NCBI RefSeq assembly: GCF_022179525.1
Contig: NZ_BPQX01000030.1
Location: 23,830-87,829, forward strand
Reading direction: 5' to 3'
DNA: 64,000 bases
Source: Methylobacterium persicinum
Lineage (GTDB): Bacteria; Pseudomonadota; Alphaproteobacteria; Rhizobiales; Beijerinckiaceae
In this document: positions 19,009-26,694 of the stretch, in pieces
Position numbering within the stretch: position 1 is the first letter of the stretch
Layout: each line of letters starts with the position of its first letter
Position numbers and translations under genes: made by a program
Notes under the pieces: model-generated
The model's input: the letters and a program-made list of their open reading frames with translations, nothing else
Databases searched by the model: none
What the model was told of the DNA's origin: nothing

Positions 19009-19037
19009 TTGGACAGTGATTTTCACTGTGCCATGAT
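19009..19037 (+). promoter_or_regulatory. parDE promoter with palindromic operator
   Basis: A perfect palindrome ACAGTGA-TTT-TCACTGT (19013-19029) lies between TTGGAC (19009-19014) and CATGAT (19032-19037), which are 17 bp apart and suit -35 and -10 roles. The AGGAGG ribosome site of parD follows at 19044. Antitoxins of this type bind such palindromes to repress their own operon, so this is the likely ParD operator. Confidence 0.6.
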
Positions 19038-19055
19038 GCCCGCAGGAGGCCCGCC

Positions 19056-19346
19056 ATGCCCACGCCCCGCGGACAGATGACCGTCATCCTCACCGACGAG
19101 TTGGAGAGATTCGTCAGGGACAAGGTGCGAGAGGGCGCCTTTGCCACTCCGAGTGAGTACATCCGCGATCTGGTTCGCGCCCGCTATCTGGCGGAGCACG
19201 ACCGGGCTGCGCGGCTGAAGGCGCTCGATGCCGCGTTGGCCGAAGGCTTGGCGGATGCCGAGGCTGGCAGGCTGGTGCCGGTCGGCGAGGCGTTCGCCCG
19301 TGTCCGAGCTGCCCTCGGAATTGCCGACGAGGATATGAACGCGTGA
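19056..19346 (+). CDS. parD: ParD-family antitoxin
   Basis: 96-residue antitoxin of a type II system. The N-terminal ribbon-helix-helix (MTVILTDELERFVRDKVREG, then FATPSEYIRDLVRARYL) is the CopG/ParD DNA-binding fold; the acidic C-terminal part is expected to wrap around the toxin. Strong AGGAGG site seven bases before the ATG. Four-base overlap (ATGA) with the toxin gene. The palindrome just upstream fits autoregulation. Confidence 0.92.
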   Translation: MPTPRGQMTVILTDELERFVRDKVREGAFATPSEYIRDLVRARYLAEHDRAARLKALDAALAEGLADAEAGRLVPVGEAFARVRAALGIADEDMNA

Positions 19347-19648
19347 AGGTCGTCCTGTCCGAAAGGGCGGTCGATGACCTCATCGCCATCGGCGCATATA
19401 TCGGGCGGGACAATCCCGCCCGCGCCGCCAGCTTCGTGGCCGAACTGGAGGCGCGCTGCATGACCCTGGGCGACATGCCCAAGGGCTACCCGCTATTGAT
19501 CGGGCACGAGGCGAGCGGCATTCGCCGACGACCGTTCGGCGATCACCTGATCTTCTACCGGGTCGAAGAGATCGACTTACGCATCGTTGTATTGCGTGTG
19601 CTGAGCGGCGCGCGGGACATCGAAGCGATCCTGTTCACGGCCGAGTGA
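19343..19648 (+). CDS. parE: ParE/RelE-family toxin
   Basis: 101-residue toxin of the ParE/RelE fold, partner of the ParD at 19056. It shows the family pattern LSERAVDDLIAIGAYIGRDN at the start, the central GIRRRPFGDHLIFYRVEE and the C-terminal VLRVLSGARDIEAIL. ParE toxins classically poison DNA gyrase whereas RelE toxins cut mRNA; sequence alone suggests the ParE branch because RelE catalytic residues are not evident. Intact, with no frameshift. Confidence 0.9.
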   Translation: MKVVLSERAVDDLIAIGAYIGRDNPARAASFVAELEARCMTLGDMPKGYPLLIGHEASGIRRRPFGDHLIFYRVEEIDLRIVVLRVLSGARDIEAILFTAE

Positions 19649-19717
19649 CAGCACCCCTGCGTGTCCTGCAGCGATCCGCCGCTTGCCCCTCCCCCTCCGG
19701 CCGTTAGATTGTCGGGC

Positions 19718-20938
19718 ATGAAGCAAGCCTCCGCGCCGCCGGACGCCGCAACCCTGACGGTGAGGGCGATCCCTGGCCTCAAGGAGATCGGAGCGCAGGT
19801 CTGGGATTCCTGCGCCCTCTCCCCCGAGACCCTCGCGGCGGGCGACGAGACGTTCAACCCCTTCGTCACGCACGCCTTCCTCTCGGCCCTGGAGGATTCG
19901 GGCTGCGTCTCCCGGCGGACCGGGTGGCTGCCCCTGCATGTGGTGGTGGAGCGCGAGGGCAAGCTCCTCGCGGCGGCCCCCTGCTATCTGAAGTCCCACA
20001 GCCAGGGCGAGTACGTCTTCGACCATGGCTGGGCCGATGCCTACGAGCGGGCGGGGGGGAACTACTATCCCAAACTGCAGGTCAGCGTGCCGTTCACGCC
20101 CGTCACCGGGCCACGCTTCCTCATCGCCCCCGGCGCTGACCCAGACGAGGCGACGGGCGCCCTGGTCGCCGGCCTGAGGGCCCTGCGCGGGGAAACCGAG
20201 GCGTCCTCGATCCACGTCACCTTCATGCGCGAGGCGGAGTGGGAGCGTGCCGGGGCGGCGGGGTTCCTCAAGCGCACGGACCAGCAGTTCCACTGGGAGA
20301 ACGACGGCTACGCCACCTTCGACGGCTTCCTCGACGCCCTCGCCTCCCGGAAGCGCAAGACCATCCGGCGGGAGCGGCGCGATGCCCTCGCGCCGGGCAT
20401 CACCGTGGAGCCTCTCACCGGCGCCGACCTGACGGAGGCGGTGTGGGACGCCTTCTACGCGTTCTACGTCGATACCGGCTCCCGCAAATGGGGCCGGCCC
20501 TACCTCAACCGGCGATTCTTTTCCCTGCTGACGGAGCGGATGGCGGATCGGATCCTGCTGGTCATGGCCAAGCGGCAGGGGCGCTACATCGCGGGCGCCA
20601 TCAACATGATCGGCGACACGGCCCTCTACGGGCGCAACTGGGGCTGTATCGAGGACCACCCCTTCCTGCATTTTGAGGTTTGCTACTACCAAGCGATCGA
20701 GTTCGCGATCGCGCGCGGCCTCAAGCGGGTCGAGGCCGGGGCGCAGGGGGAGCACAAGCTCGCCCGGGGCTACCGCCCGGTGCTGATGCACTCCGCCCAC
20801 GACATCGCCGACCCCGCGCTCCGCAAGGCGGTGGCCGACTACTTGCAACGTGAGCGGGCCCATGTGGCCGAGGCGGTCGATGTCCTCGACACCCTCACCC
20901 CCTTTCGGCGCGGCACACCCGACGAGCAGGATTCATGA
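19718..20938 (+). CDS. FemAB-like (GNAT-superfamily) protein of the DUF482 group
   Basis: 406-residue cytoplasmic protein of the FemAB_like family (formerly DUF482), annotated as peptidoglycan biosynthesis/recognition without proven chemistry. Characteristic stretches are FVTHAFLSALEDSGCV, PCYLKSHSQGEYVFDHGWAD, RKRKTIRRERRDA, GRNWGCIEDHPFLHFEVCYY and EAGAQGEHKLARGYRPV. I start at ATG 19718; the frame is open to 19661 but those residues are Pro-rich and unlike the family. ATGA overlap with the amidohydrolase gene indicates an operon. Confidence 0.88.
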   Translation: MKQASAPPDAATLTVRAIPGLKEIGAQVWDSCALSPETLAAGDETFNPFVTHAFLSALEDSGCVSRRTGWLPLHVVVEREGKLLAAAPCYLKSHSQGEYVFDHGWADAYERAGGNYYPKLQVSVPFTPVTGPRFLIAPGADPDEATGALVAGLRALRGETEASSIHVTFMREAEWERAGAAGFLKRTDQQFHWENDGYATFDGFLDALASRKRKTIRRERRDALAPGITVEPLTGADLTEAVWDAFYAFYVDTGSRKWGRPYLNRRFFSLLTERMADRILLVMAKRQGRYIAGAINMIGDTALYGRNWGCIEDHPFLHFEVCYYQAIEFAIARGLKRVEAGAQGEHKLARGYRPVLMHSAHDIADPALRKAVADYLQRERAHVAEAVDVLDTLTPFRRGTPDEQDS

Positions 20939-22095
20939 ACCCGATCGACCGCATTCAAGGCTTCTCCGATGAACTGACCGCCCTGCGGCGGGACCTCCAC
21001 GCCCATCCCGAGACCGGATTCGAGGAGGTGCGCACCTCCGGCATCGTGGCGGACCTGCTGGAAAAGTTCGGCTGCGAGGTCCACCGGGGCGTCGGCGGCA
21101 CCGGGGTGGTCGGGCTGCTGAAGGGCCGCAGCGACAACGGCCGCCGCATCGGCCTGCGGGCCGACATGGACGCCCTGCCCATCGAGGAGGAGACCAACCT
21201 CCCCTACCGCTCCATAATTCCCGGCAAGATGCACGCCTGCGGCCATGACGGGCATACGACCATGCTGGTCGGCGCGGCGCGCTATCTCGCCGAGACCCGC
21301 GACTTCGACGGCACCGCAGTGTTCATCTTTCAGCCGGCGGAGGAAGGGCTCGGCGGCGCCCGTGCCATGCTGAAGGACGGGCTGTTCGAGCGGTTTCCCT
21401 GCGACGAGATCTACGGCCTGCACAACCAGCCGGGGGGGCAGCACGGGCAGATCAAGCTGTGCACCGGCCCGATCATGGCGGCGGCGGACTTCTTCGACAT
21501 CCGCATCCGCGGCCGTGGCATCCACGCCGCGCAGCCCCACCGGGGCATCGATCCGATCATCGTCGCCACCGGCCTCGCGCAGGCGCTGCAATCCATCGTG
21601 TCGCGCAACACCGATCCCCTGAAGTCGATCGTGCTCTCGATAACCCGGATCGCGGCCGGTTCGGCCTACAACGTCATCCCTGAGACGGCGCACATGGCCG
21701 GCACGGTGCGGACCTTCGATGCGGAGGTGCGCAAGCTCGCCGGCACCCGGATCCGCGAACTGGCGGCGGGCTTCGCCGCCGCCTACGGCGCCGAGATCGA
21801 GGTGGACCTTCAGGACGTGTTCTCGGTGCTGGAGAACGCACCCGCGCAATCCGCCGCCGCGACCGAGGTCGCGACCGAACTGCTGGGCGCCGAGAACGTC
21901 GATCCGCACGCCACCCCGCGCATGGGCAGCGAGGATTTCGCCGACATGACGATGCGGGTGCCGGGGGCCTATGTCTGGCTCGGCGCTGGCCCTGGAGCCG
22001 GGCTGCACAATGCGGCCTACAACTTCAACGATTCGATTATCCCCATCGGAAGTGCGTTCCTGGCCCGCATGGTGGAGCGCCGCACCGCCGCCTGA
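20935..22095 (+). CDS. M20 family metallo-amidohydrolase (hippurate hydrolase-like)
   Basis: 386-residue cytoplasmic amidohydrolase of peptidase family M20D, which removes acyl groups from amino acids (hippurate, IAA-amino acids, N-acetyl-diaminopimelate). Metal and catalytic residues: HACGHDGH at 100-107, with Cys102 and His104 as ligands, and the Glu pair in FQPAEEG (136-137). Also present are the HAAQPHRGIDPI dimerisation segment and RMGSEDFADM near the C-terminus. The substrate is not evident. The preceding FemAB-like gene overlaps by four bases. Confidence 0.9.
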   Translation: MNPIDRIQGFSDELTALRRDLHAHPETGFEEVRTSGIVADLLEKFGCEVHRGVGGTGVVGLLKGRSDNGRRIGLRADMDALPIEEETNLPYRSIIPGKMHACGHDGHTTMLVGAARYLAETRDFDGTAVFIFQPAEEGLGGARAMLKDGLFERFPCDEIYGLHNQPGGQHGQIKLCTGPIMAAADFFDIRIRGRGIHAAQPHRGIDPIIVATGLAQALQSIVSRNTDPLKSIVLSITRIAAGSAYNVIPETAHMAGTVRTFDAEVRKLAGTRIRELAAGFAAAYGAEIEVDLQDVFSVLENAPAQSAAATEVATELLGAENVDPHATPRMGSEDFADMTMRVPGAYVWLGAGPGAGLHNAAYNFNDSIIPIGSAFLARMVERRTAA

Positions 22096-22158
22096 GGCTC
22101 GACAGGGAACCGGGGCAGTGCGATCCTTCCCCAAAATCGGGGGGACCGGGAGGCCGGA

Positions 22159-22266
22159 ATGTCGGCGGACATGCGCGAATCGCGGGCGAGCCTGATCCTG
22201 CTCGGCGTGTCCGTGGCGGCGGTGCTGATTTTCGGGGCGCTCACCCTGCTCACGCAACTGGGGTGA
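22159..22266 (+). CDS. Predicted 35-residue single-pass membrane protein
   Basis: Short frame encoding a charged N-terminus (MSADMRESRAS) and one hydrophobic helix (LILLGVSVAAVLIFGALTLL) ending in TQLG. GGGAGG lies six bases before the ATG, a stronger ribosome site than most nearby genes. It follows the amidohydrolase by 63 bp. No family is recognised. It may be a real small membrane protein; the counter-argument is its short length. Confidence 0.5.
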   Translation: MSADMRESRASLILLGVSVAAVLIFGALTLLTQLG

Positions 22267-22354
22267 GGAGGGACAGGGCCCGCCCGGGATCATGCATCCC
22301 CGCGGCCGGCACCGGCGGATCGTGGAGTCAGTCGAGCGAGCCCTGCCGCCCTCA

Positions 22355-22448
22355 CCGTCCTTGCGAGCGCAGCGAAGCAATCCAGGGTAGCGGGACGCTT
22401 CAGATCGTGGCGCATCCGTGGATTGCTTCGCGATGCTCGCAAGGACGG
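22355..22448. repeat. Family C inverted repeat, copy C2
   Basis: CCTTGCGAGCG / CGCTCGCAAGG-type outer arms with AGCGAAGCAATCCAGGG and GATTGCTTCGCGATGCTCGC inside. It occupies the convergent gap between the small membrane protein gene and modC, where it could serve as a two-way terminator. Confidence 0.75.
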
Positions 22449-22494
22449 GGTTGGCACCTTGCAAAACGCCGGGGCGCCGCCCGAACCAGACCCT

Positions 22495-23619
22495 TCAGAT
22501 CGCGATGGTCGGCCGCCCGGTCCCGAAGCCGGCGGGGTCGAAGGCCGCGCTCTTGATGATCGCTACCACCTCCCGGCCCGGGACGAGGCCGAGGTCGCGC
22601 ACCGCTGCCTCCGTCAGCTGGGCGGTGAGGATGGCGCCAGCGCAATCGATCTCCACCAGCACCCCCGTTCCGGCGGACGCCAGGGCCAGCACCCGGCCCG
22701 GCAGGGTGTTGCGGGCGGAGAGACCCTGCGGCGCCTCCGTTGCCACCAGCACGTCCCGGGCGGGGATGCGGACCCGGACCGTCGCGCCCTTTGGCCGGGC
22801 GAGGTCCGGCACTAGCAGCATCCCGGCCTGACCGGTGAGGCGGGTGAGGCCGGTCCGCGGGTCGCGCCCCTCCACGATCATGTCGAGGAGGGCGCCGGGC
22901 TCCCCGTGCAGGGGAATCAGGTCGGCCCGGCGCAAAATCTCTTCGGCCGGACCAGTTGCGGCGACCCGGCCAGCGTCGAGCACCACGATCGTTCCGGCGA
23001 GCCGCGCCACCTCCGCGACAGAATGGCTGACATAGACGATGGGCACCCCCGCCTCGTCGCGCAGGCGCTCGATGTAAGGGAGGATCTCCGCCTTCCGGCC
23101 CTCATCGAGGGCGGCGAGGGGCTCGTCCATCAGCAGGAGTCGGGGCCTCGCCAGAAGGGCCCGGCCGATGGCGACCCGCTGGCGTTCGCCCCCCGACAGG
23201 CCTGCCGGCTGCCGGGCCAGGAGCGGCCCGATCCCGAGCATGCCCGTCACGGCGTCGAACTCCGCCGGATCGTGGGGCAGCCGGGCGAAGACCCGGCCGT
23301 AGGCGAGGTTTTGCGCCACGCTGAGGTGGGGGAACAGCCGGGCATCCTGAAACACCACGCCGACCCGGCGGCGGTGGGGCGGCAGGACGATGCGGGCGCG
23401 GCGGTCCACGAGGACGTGGCCCGCCACCGCGATCCGGCCCCGGTCCGGGGTGGCGAGGCCGGCGATCAGGTCGATCAGCGTGGTCTTGCCGGAGCCCGAT
23501 CGCCCGAACAGGGCCGTCAGCCCCAGCCCGGCGGTGAAGGCCGCCTCGAGGGAGAACGCGCCGCGCCTGAGGGCCACGTCGACGGCGATGACCTCCGAAT
23601 AATCCGAGCCCGCCGTCAT
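22495..23619 (-). CDS. modC: Molybdate ABC transporter ATP-binding protein
   Basis: 374-residue cytoplasmic ATPase of the molybdate importer. ABC domain: Walker A GRSGSGKTT near residue 39, signature LSGGERQRV, Walker B LLLMDEP, and the H-loop in VYVSHSVAEV. The C-terminal part (VLVEIDCAGAILTAQLTEAA, then AIIKSAAF) is a Mop-type molybdate-binding domain, typical of ModC. The start ATG overlaps the modB stop (ATGA). Confidence 0.95.
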   Translation of the reverse strand: MTAGSDYSEVIAVDVALRRGAFSLEAAFTAGLGLTALFGRSGSGKTTLIDLIAGLATPDRGRIAVAGHVLVDRRARIVLPPHRRRVGVVFQDARLFPHLSVAQNLAYGRVFARLPHDPAEFDAVTGMLGIGPLLARQPAGLSGGERQRVAIGRALLARPRLLLMDEPLAALDEGRKAEILPYIERLRDEAGVPIVYVSHSVAEVARLAGTIVVLDAGRVAATGPAEEILRRADLIPLHGEPGALLDMIVEGRDPRTGLTRLTGQAGMLLVPDLARPKGATVRVRIPARDVLVATEAPQGLSARNTLPGRVLALASAGTGVLVEIDCAGAILTAQLTEAAVRDLGLVPGREVVAIIKSAAFDPAGFGTGRPTIAI

Positions 23620-24311
23620 CCCACCCCCAGCCGCCTTCCGGCCCGGGCAGCCAGGGCCTCCGAGGCTAGGAGCGCCGAGACCGACACGGCCACGGAGACG
23701 AGGGTGAGGCGAAGCGCCGGTCCCTCCCCGCCCGGCACCTGGGTCAGCGTGTAGATCGCCGAGGGCAGGGTCTGCGTCTCGCCGGGAATGTTCGAGACGA
23801 AGGTGATGGTCGCGCCGAATTCACCCATCGCCTTGGCGAAGGCGAGCACCGCCCCGGCGAGGCATCCCGGCAGACTGAGGGGCAGGGTCACCGTGAGGAA
23901 CACCAGGAACGGGGAGGCGCCCAGGGTCCCCGCGGCGTCCTCGAGTCGCCGGTCCACGGCTTCCAGGGAGAGGCGCATCGCCCGGACCATCAGCGGAAAG
24001 CCCATCACCCCACAGGCCAGGGCCGCCCCCGTCCAGCGGAAGGCGAAGACGATTCCCCATTCGGCGAGCGGCGCGCCGAGCACCCCCCGTCGGCCGAAGG
24101 CCAGGAGCAATAGGTAGCCCGTCACCACCGGCGGTAGGATCAGGGGCAGGTGGACGAGACCGTCGAGGAGCGCCCGGCCGGGAAAGCGGCGCCGGGCCAG
24201 CAGCCAAGCCACCGCCAGCCCAAGGGGCAGCGAGACGAGCGTCGCGCTCGTCGCGACCTTCAGGCTGAGGAGGACCGCCTGCCACTCGTCCGGGCCGAGG
24301 CCGAAGGTCAA
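23616..24311 (-). CDS. modB: Molybdate ABC transporter permease
   Basis: 231-residue inner-membrane permease. The binding-protein-dependent transport motif is visible as DAAGTLGASPFLVFLTVTLP, and the protein is mostly hydrophobic helices (for example LPLILPPVVTGYLLLLAFG). The start is taken as TTG 24311, which overlaps the modA TGA (TTGA) and gives the usual family length with N-terminus LTFGLGPDEWQAVLLSLKVA. No ATG or GTG is placed better. It is the middle gene of modABC. Confidence 0.9.
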   Translation of the reverse strand: MTFGLGPDEWQAVLLSLKVATSATLVSLPLGLAVAWLLARRRFPGRALLDGLVHLPLILPPVVTGYLLLLAFGRRGVLGAPLAEWGIVFAFRWTGAALACGVMGFPLMVRAMRLSLEAVDRRLEDAAGTLGASPFLVFLTVTLPLSLPGCLAGAVLAFAKAMGEFGATITFVSNIPGETQTLPSAIYTLTQVPGGEGPALRLTLVSVAVSVSALLASEALAARAGRRLGVG

Positions 24312-25132
24312 TGGCCGCTGCCCGGGGCGGCGATCACCGTGAAGCCCTGCCGCTCGAAGGCGCCCCGGGCCGGCGGGCTCGTCAGGAAGGCCAGGAACGC
24401 TGCGGCGTCGGGATTGGCTGAATCCTTCGTCAGGGCCGCCGGGTAGGTGATGGGGGGGTGGCTGTCCGAAGGGAAGGTCGCCACCACCCGCACTTTCGGC
24501 TCCGCGGCGGCATCCGTGGCGTAGACGATGCCGAGCGGCGCCTCTCCGCGGGCGACGAGCAGAAGCGCGGCGCGCACATTCTCGGCCTGCGCCACCTGCC
24601 CCTTCACGGCCTCCCAGGCGCCGAGCTTGTCCAGGGCCGCCTTGCCGTATTTCCCCGCCGGTACCGCCTCCGTGTTCGCCATGGCGAGCTTGCCGCCGGC
24701 AATGGCCTTGGAGAGCGTCGAGCCCAGGTCCGGCGCCAGGGCGATCTGCGGGTCGGCGCCCGCCCCCGCCCCCGCCGGAGCGATCAGCACGAGGGCGTTG
24801 CGCAGGAGATCGAAGCGGCTGCCGGGCCGGATGCTCCCCGCCTTCTCCGCATAATCCATCCATGCCTCGTCGGCGGAGATGAACAGGTCGGCCGGCGCCC
24901 CCGCCTCGATCTGCTTGGCCAGGGCGTTCGAGCCGGCATAGGAGATCCGGGTCGCCTTGCCGGTCTGCTTCGCCCACAGGGCGGAGGCGTCGTCGAGGGC
25001 ATTCTTCAGACTCGCGGCGGCGAAGATCACCACCGGTTCCGCCGCCCGCGCCGGCTGCACCGCCAACGGGAGCAGGCAGGCGAGGGCCGAAAGCCAGATC
25101 CGTCGTGTGATCGCCGAACGCATCCGCACCAT
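24308..25132 (-). CDS. modA: Molybdate ABC transporter substrate-binding protein
   Basis: 274-residue periplasmic molybdate/tungstate-binding protein. A Sec signal peptide (RRIWLSALACLLPLAVQPARA) is followed by the ModA signature VVIFAAASLKNALDDA and by LFISADEAWMDYAEKAG, which supply the oxyanion-binding residues. Three in-frame ATGs lie close together (25147, 25132, 25123); 25132 has the best purine stretch upstream (GGGGACAGG). First gene of modABC, with a ModE-like palindrome 38 bp upstream of this start. Confidence 0.93.
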   Translation of the reverse strand: MVRMRSAITRRIWLSALACLLPLAVQPARAAEPVVIFAAASLKNALDDASALWAKQTGKATRISYAGSNALAKQIEAGAPADLFISADEAWMDYAEKAGSIRPGSRFDLLRNALVLIAPAGAGAGADPQIALAPDLGSTLSKAIAGGKLAMANTEAVPAGKYGKAALDKLGAWEAVKGQVAQAENVRAALLLVARGEAPLGIVYATDAAAEPKVRVVATFPSDSHPPITYPAALTKDSANPDAAAFLAFLTSPPARGAFERQGFTVIAAPGSGH

Positions 25133-25170
25133 ACCCTGTCCCCGCACCCTGTCCCCGCCGCGGACCCGAC

Positions 25171-25194
25171 CGTTATATCCGGCCGGCTATGGCG
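25171..25194. promoter_or_regulatory. ModE-like molybdate operator (Mo-box)
   Basis: CGTTATAT (25171-25178), 8-bp spacer, CTATGGCG (25187-25194), inside a longer imperfect palindrome ACCGTTATATCC / GGCTATGGCGGT. The half-site and 24-bp layout match the ModE operator of modA as I recall it from E. coli and purple bacteria. It lies 38 bp upstream of modA. No ModE gene is in the window. Confidence 0.5.
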
Positions 25195-25695
25195 GTGATC
25201 TTACGGCCCTCCATCGCCGGGGCAAGGGGGCGTTGTCCCCTTCATGGGCGCGAGGCGGCGCCAGATCGGGCCCCGTCGCCGCCGGTGACGGACGGATCGG
25301 GCGGGGTCGGCAGGCAGTCCACCGCCCTGTGCAAGCGGCTGAGGGCCACCAGGAGCCGGCCCGGGAGGGGCGAATCAGGCAGGGGTGGGCCGAATTGCGC
25401 ATCGGTTCGCCGGGCCGGCGCCTGCGCCAGAACGATCGGCCCATGCGGGCCAGGCTGGCCGGAGAGGGGACGACTCGAACGCATCACTCTTACGCATCCC
25501 ATGAACGACTTCGTCACGAAGCCCCCAAAAACGCCGACCCGGCGGCCGGGTTCCGGGTCTGCGTGGTGAACGCCTGAACACGATGCCGCATTCCTGGGCA
25601 CCGTCGCGTGAGAATCGCAGGTGACGCCCTCCCAGGAGCGGATCGCGCGTGCACCCCCCTGTGACACGGCGCCCGGGGGCGCTAACACGGCGACC
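25195..25695. other. Intergenic region modA-prmA without a supported gene
   Basis: About 500 bp between divergent modA and prmA. Open frames exist on both strands (for example 25189-25569 plus and 25242-25748 minus), but their composition is Arg/Pro/Gly-rich, as expected for random GC-rich sequence, and none has a convincing ribosome site or a recognisable protein. No tRNA, hairpin terminator or repeat copy seen. Confidence 0.6.
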
Positions 25696-26628
25696 ATGCT
25701 CGAAGGCCTGCCACCCCACCGACCGACCCACGTCCTGCGCCTGGACACCGACGAACGGTCGGCGCGGGCGATGACGGATCTGCTCGGGGAGATGTTCGAT
25801 CCGACCGAGACGGCCGTGGCCGCCTTCGAGGATGAGGACGGGAAGACGTGGCGGCTCGAAGCCTATTTCGCCGATTCGCCGGACGAGCAATTCGTCCGCG
25901 ACCTGATCCGCCCTGTGATCGGGCCCCAGGCGGACGAAGCCGAGTTCCGCACCATCGCCGAGCAGGATTGGGTGCGCGCCTCCCTGGAGGGGCTGAAGCC
26001 CGTCCGAGCCGGCCGTTTCCTGATTCACGGCGCCCACGACCGGGATGCGCGGCGGACCAACGACCTCGCCATCGAGATCGAGGCGGCGCTGGCCTTCGGC
26101 ACCGGCCATCACGGCACCACCCTGGGCTGCCTCCAGGCCCTCGTCGCCGAGCGCAAGCGCCGCCGGCCGCGCCATGTCCTCGACGTCGGCACCGGCACGG
26201 GCATCCTCGCCTTCGCCGCCGCCAGGGACCTGCGCCAACCGGTGGTGGCGGGAGACCTCGACGGCGAGGCCGTGACCACCGCCCGGGAGAATGCCCGCCT
26301 CAACGGCCTCGGGCCCTGGCTCAAGCTCTACCACGCCGCCGGCACCCGCCACCGCATGGCCGCCCGGCCCCGCCATTTCGACCTCGTCTTCGCCAACATC
26401 CTCGCCAAGCCCCTGCGGCTGCTCGCGCCGAGCCTGACCGCCGTCGTGGCCGGGGGCGGGACGCTGATCCTGTCCGGCCTGATCGAGCGGGACGTGCCCG
26501 GCGTCCTCTCCGCCTACCGTCACCAGGGCTTCGCCCTCGTCCGGCGGGGGACGATCGAGGGCTGGGTGCATCTCGTCCTGCGCCGGGGTGGCGCCGCGCC
26601 GCGGGCGATGGCGACGCGCGCCCGGTGA
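25696..26628 (+). CDS. prmA: Ribosomal protein L11 methyltransferase
   Basis: 310-residue cytoplasmic SAM-dependent enzyme that methylates ribosomal protein L11. Motifs: ALAFGTGHHGTTLGCLQAL, SAM motif I LDVGTGTGILAFAAA, acidic motif II VVAGDLDGEAV and FANILAKPLRLL (the Asn-Ile substrate motif typical of PrmA). The N-terminal L11-recognition domain precedes them. ATG 25696 gives the family start; 25 extra upstream residues in the frame are not conserved. Only 66 bp separate it from the aminopeptidase gene. Confidence 0.93.
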   Translation: MLEGLPPHRPTHVLRLDTDERSARAMTDLLGEMFDPTETAVAAFEDEDGKTWRLEAYFADSPDEQFVRDLIRPVIGPQADEAEFRTIAEQDWVRASLEGLKPVRAGRFLIHGAHDRDARRTNDLAIEIEAALAFGTGHHGTTLGCLQALVAERKRRRPRHVLDVGTGTGILAFAAARDLRQPVVAGDLDGEAVTTARENARLNGLGPWLKLYHAAGTRHRMAARPRHFDLVFANILAKPLRLLAPSLTAVVAGGGTLILSGLIERDVPGVLSAYRHQGFALVRRGTIEGWVHLVLRRGGAAPRAMATRAR

Positions 26629-26694
26629 CGACATCCGGCCAAATGGCCGAATGGGCCGTTGCCGCCCGGGCGTTGCGGGCGCTAGGCTCCCGCC

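Noticed and set aside
25470-25520. tRNA-like stretch (GACTCGAACGCATC) in the modA-prmA gap
   Set aside because: No matching acceptor, D or anticodon arms can be folded around it.
25189-25569. 126-codon frame in the modA-prmA gap
   Set aside because: No ribosome site and random-like Arg/Pro/Gly composition. Its first codon overlaps the ModE-like box.
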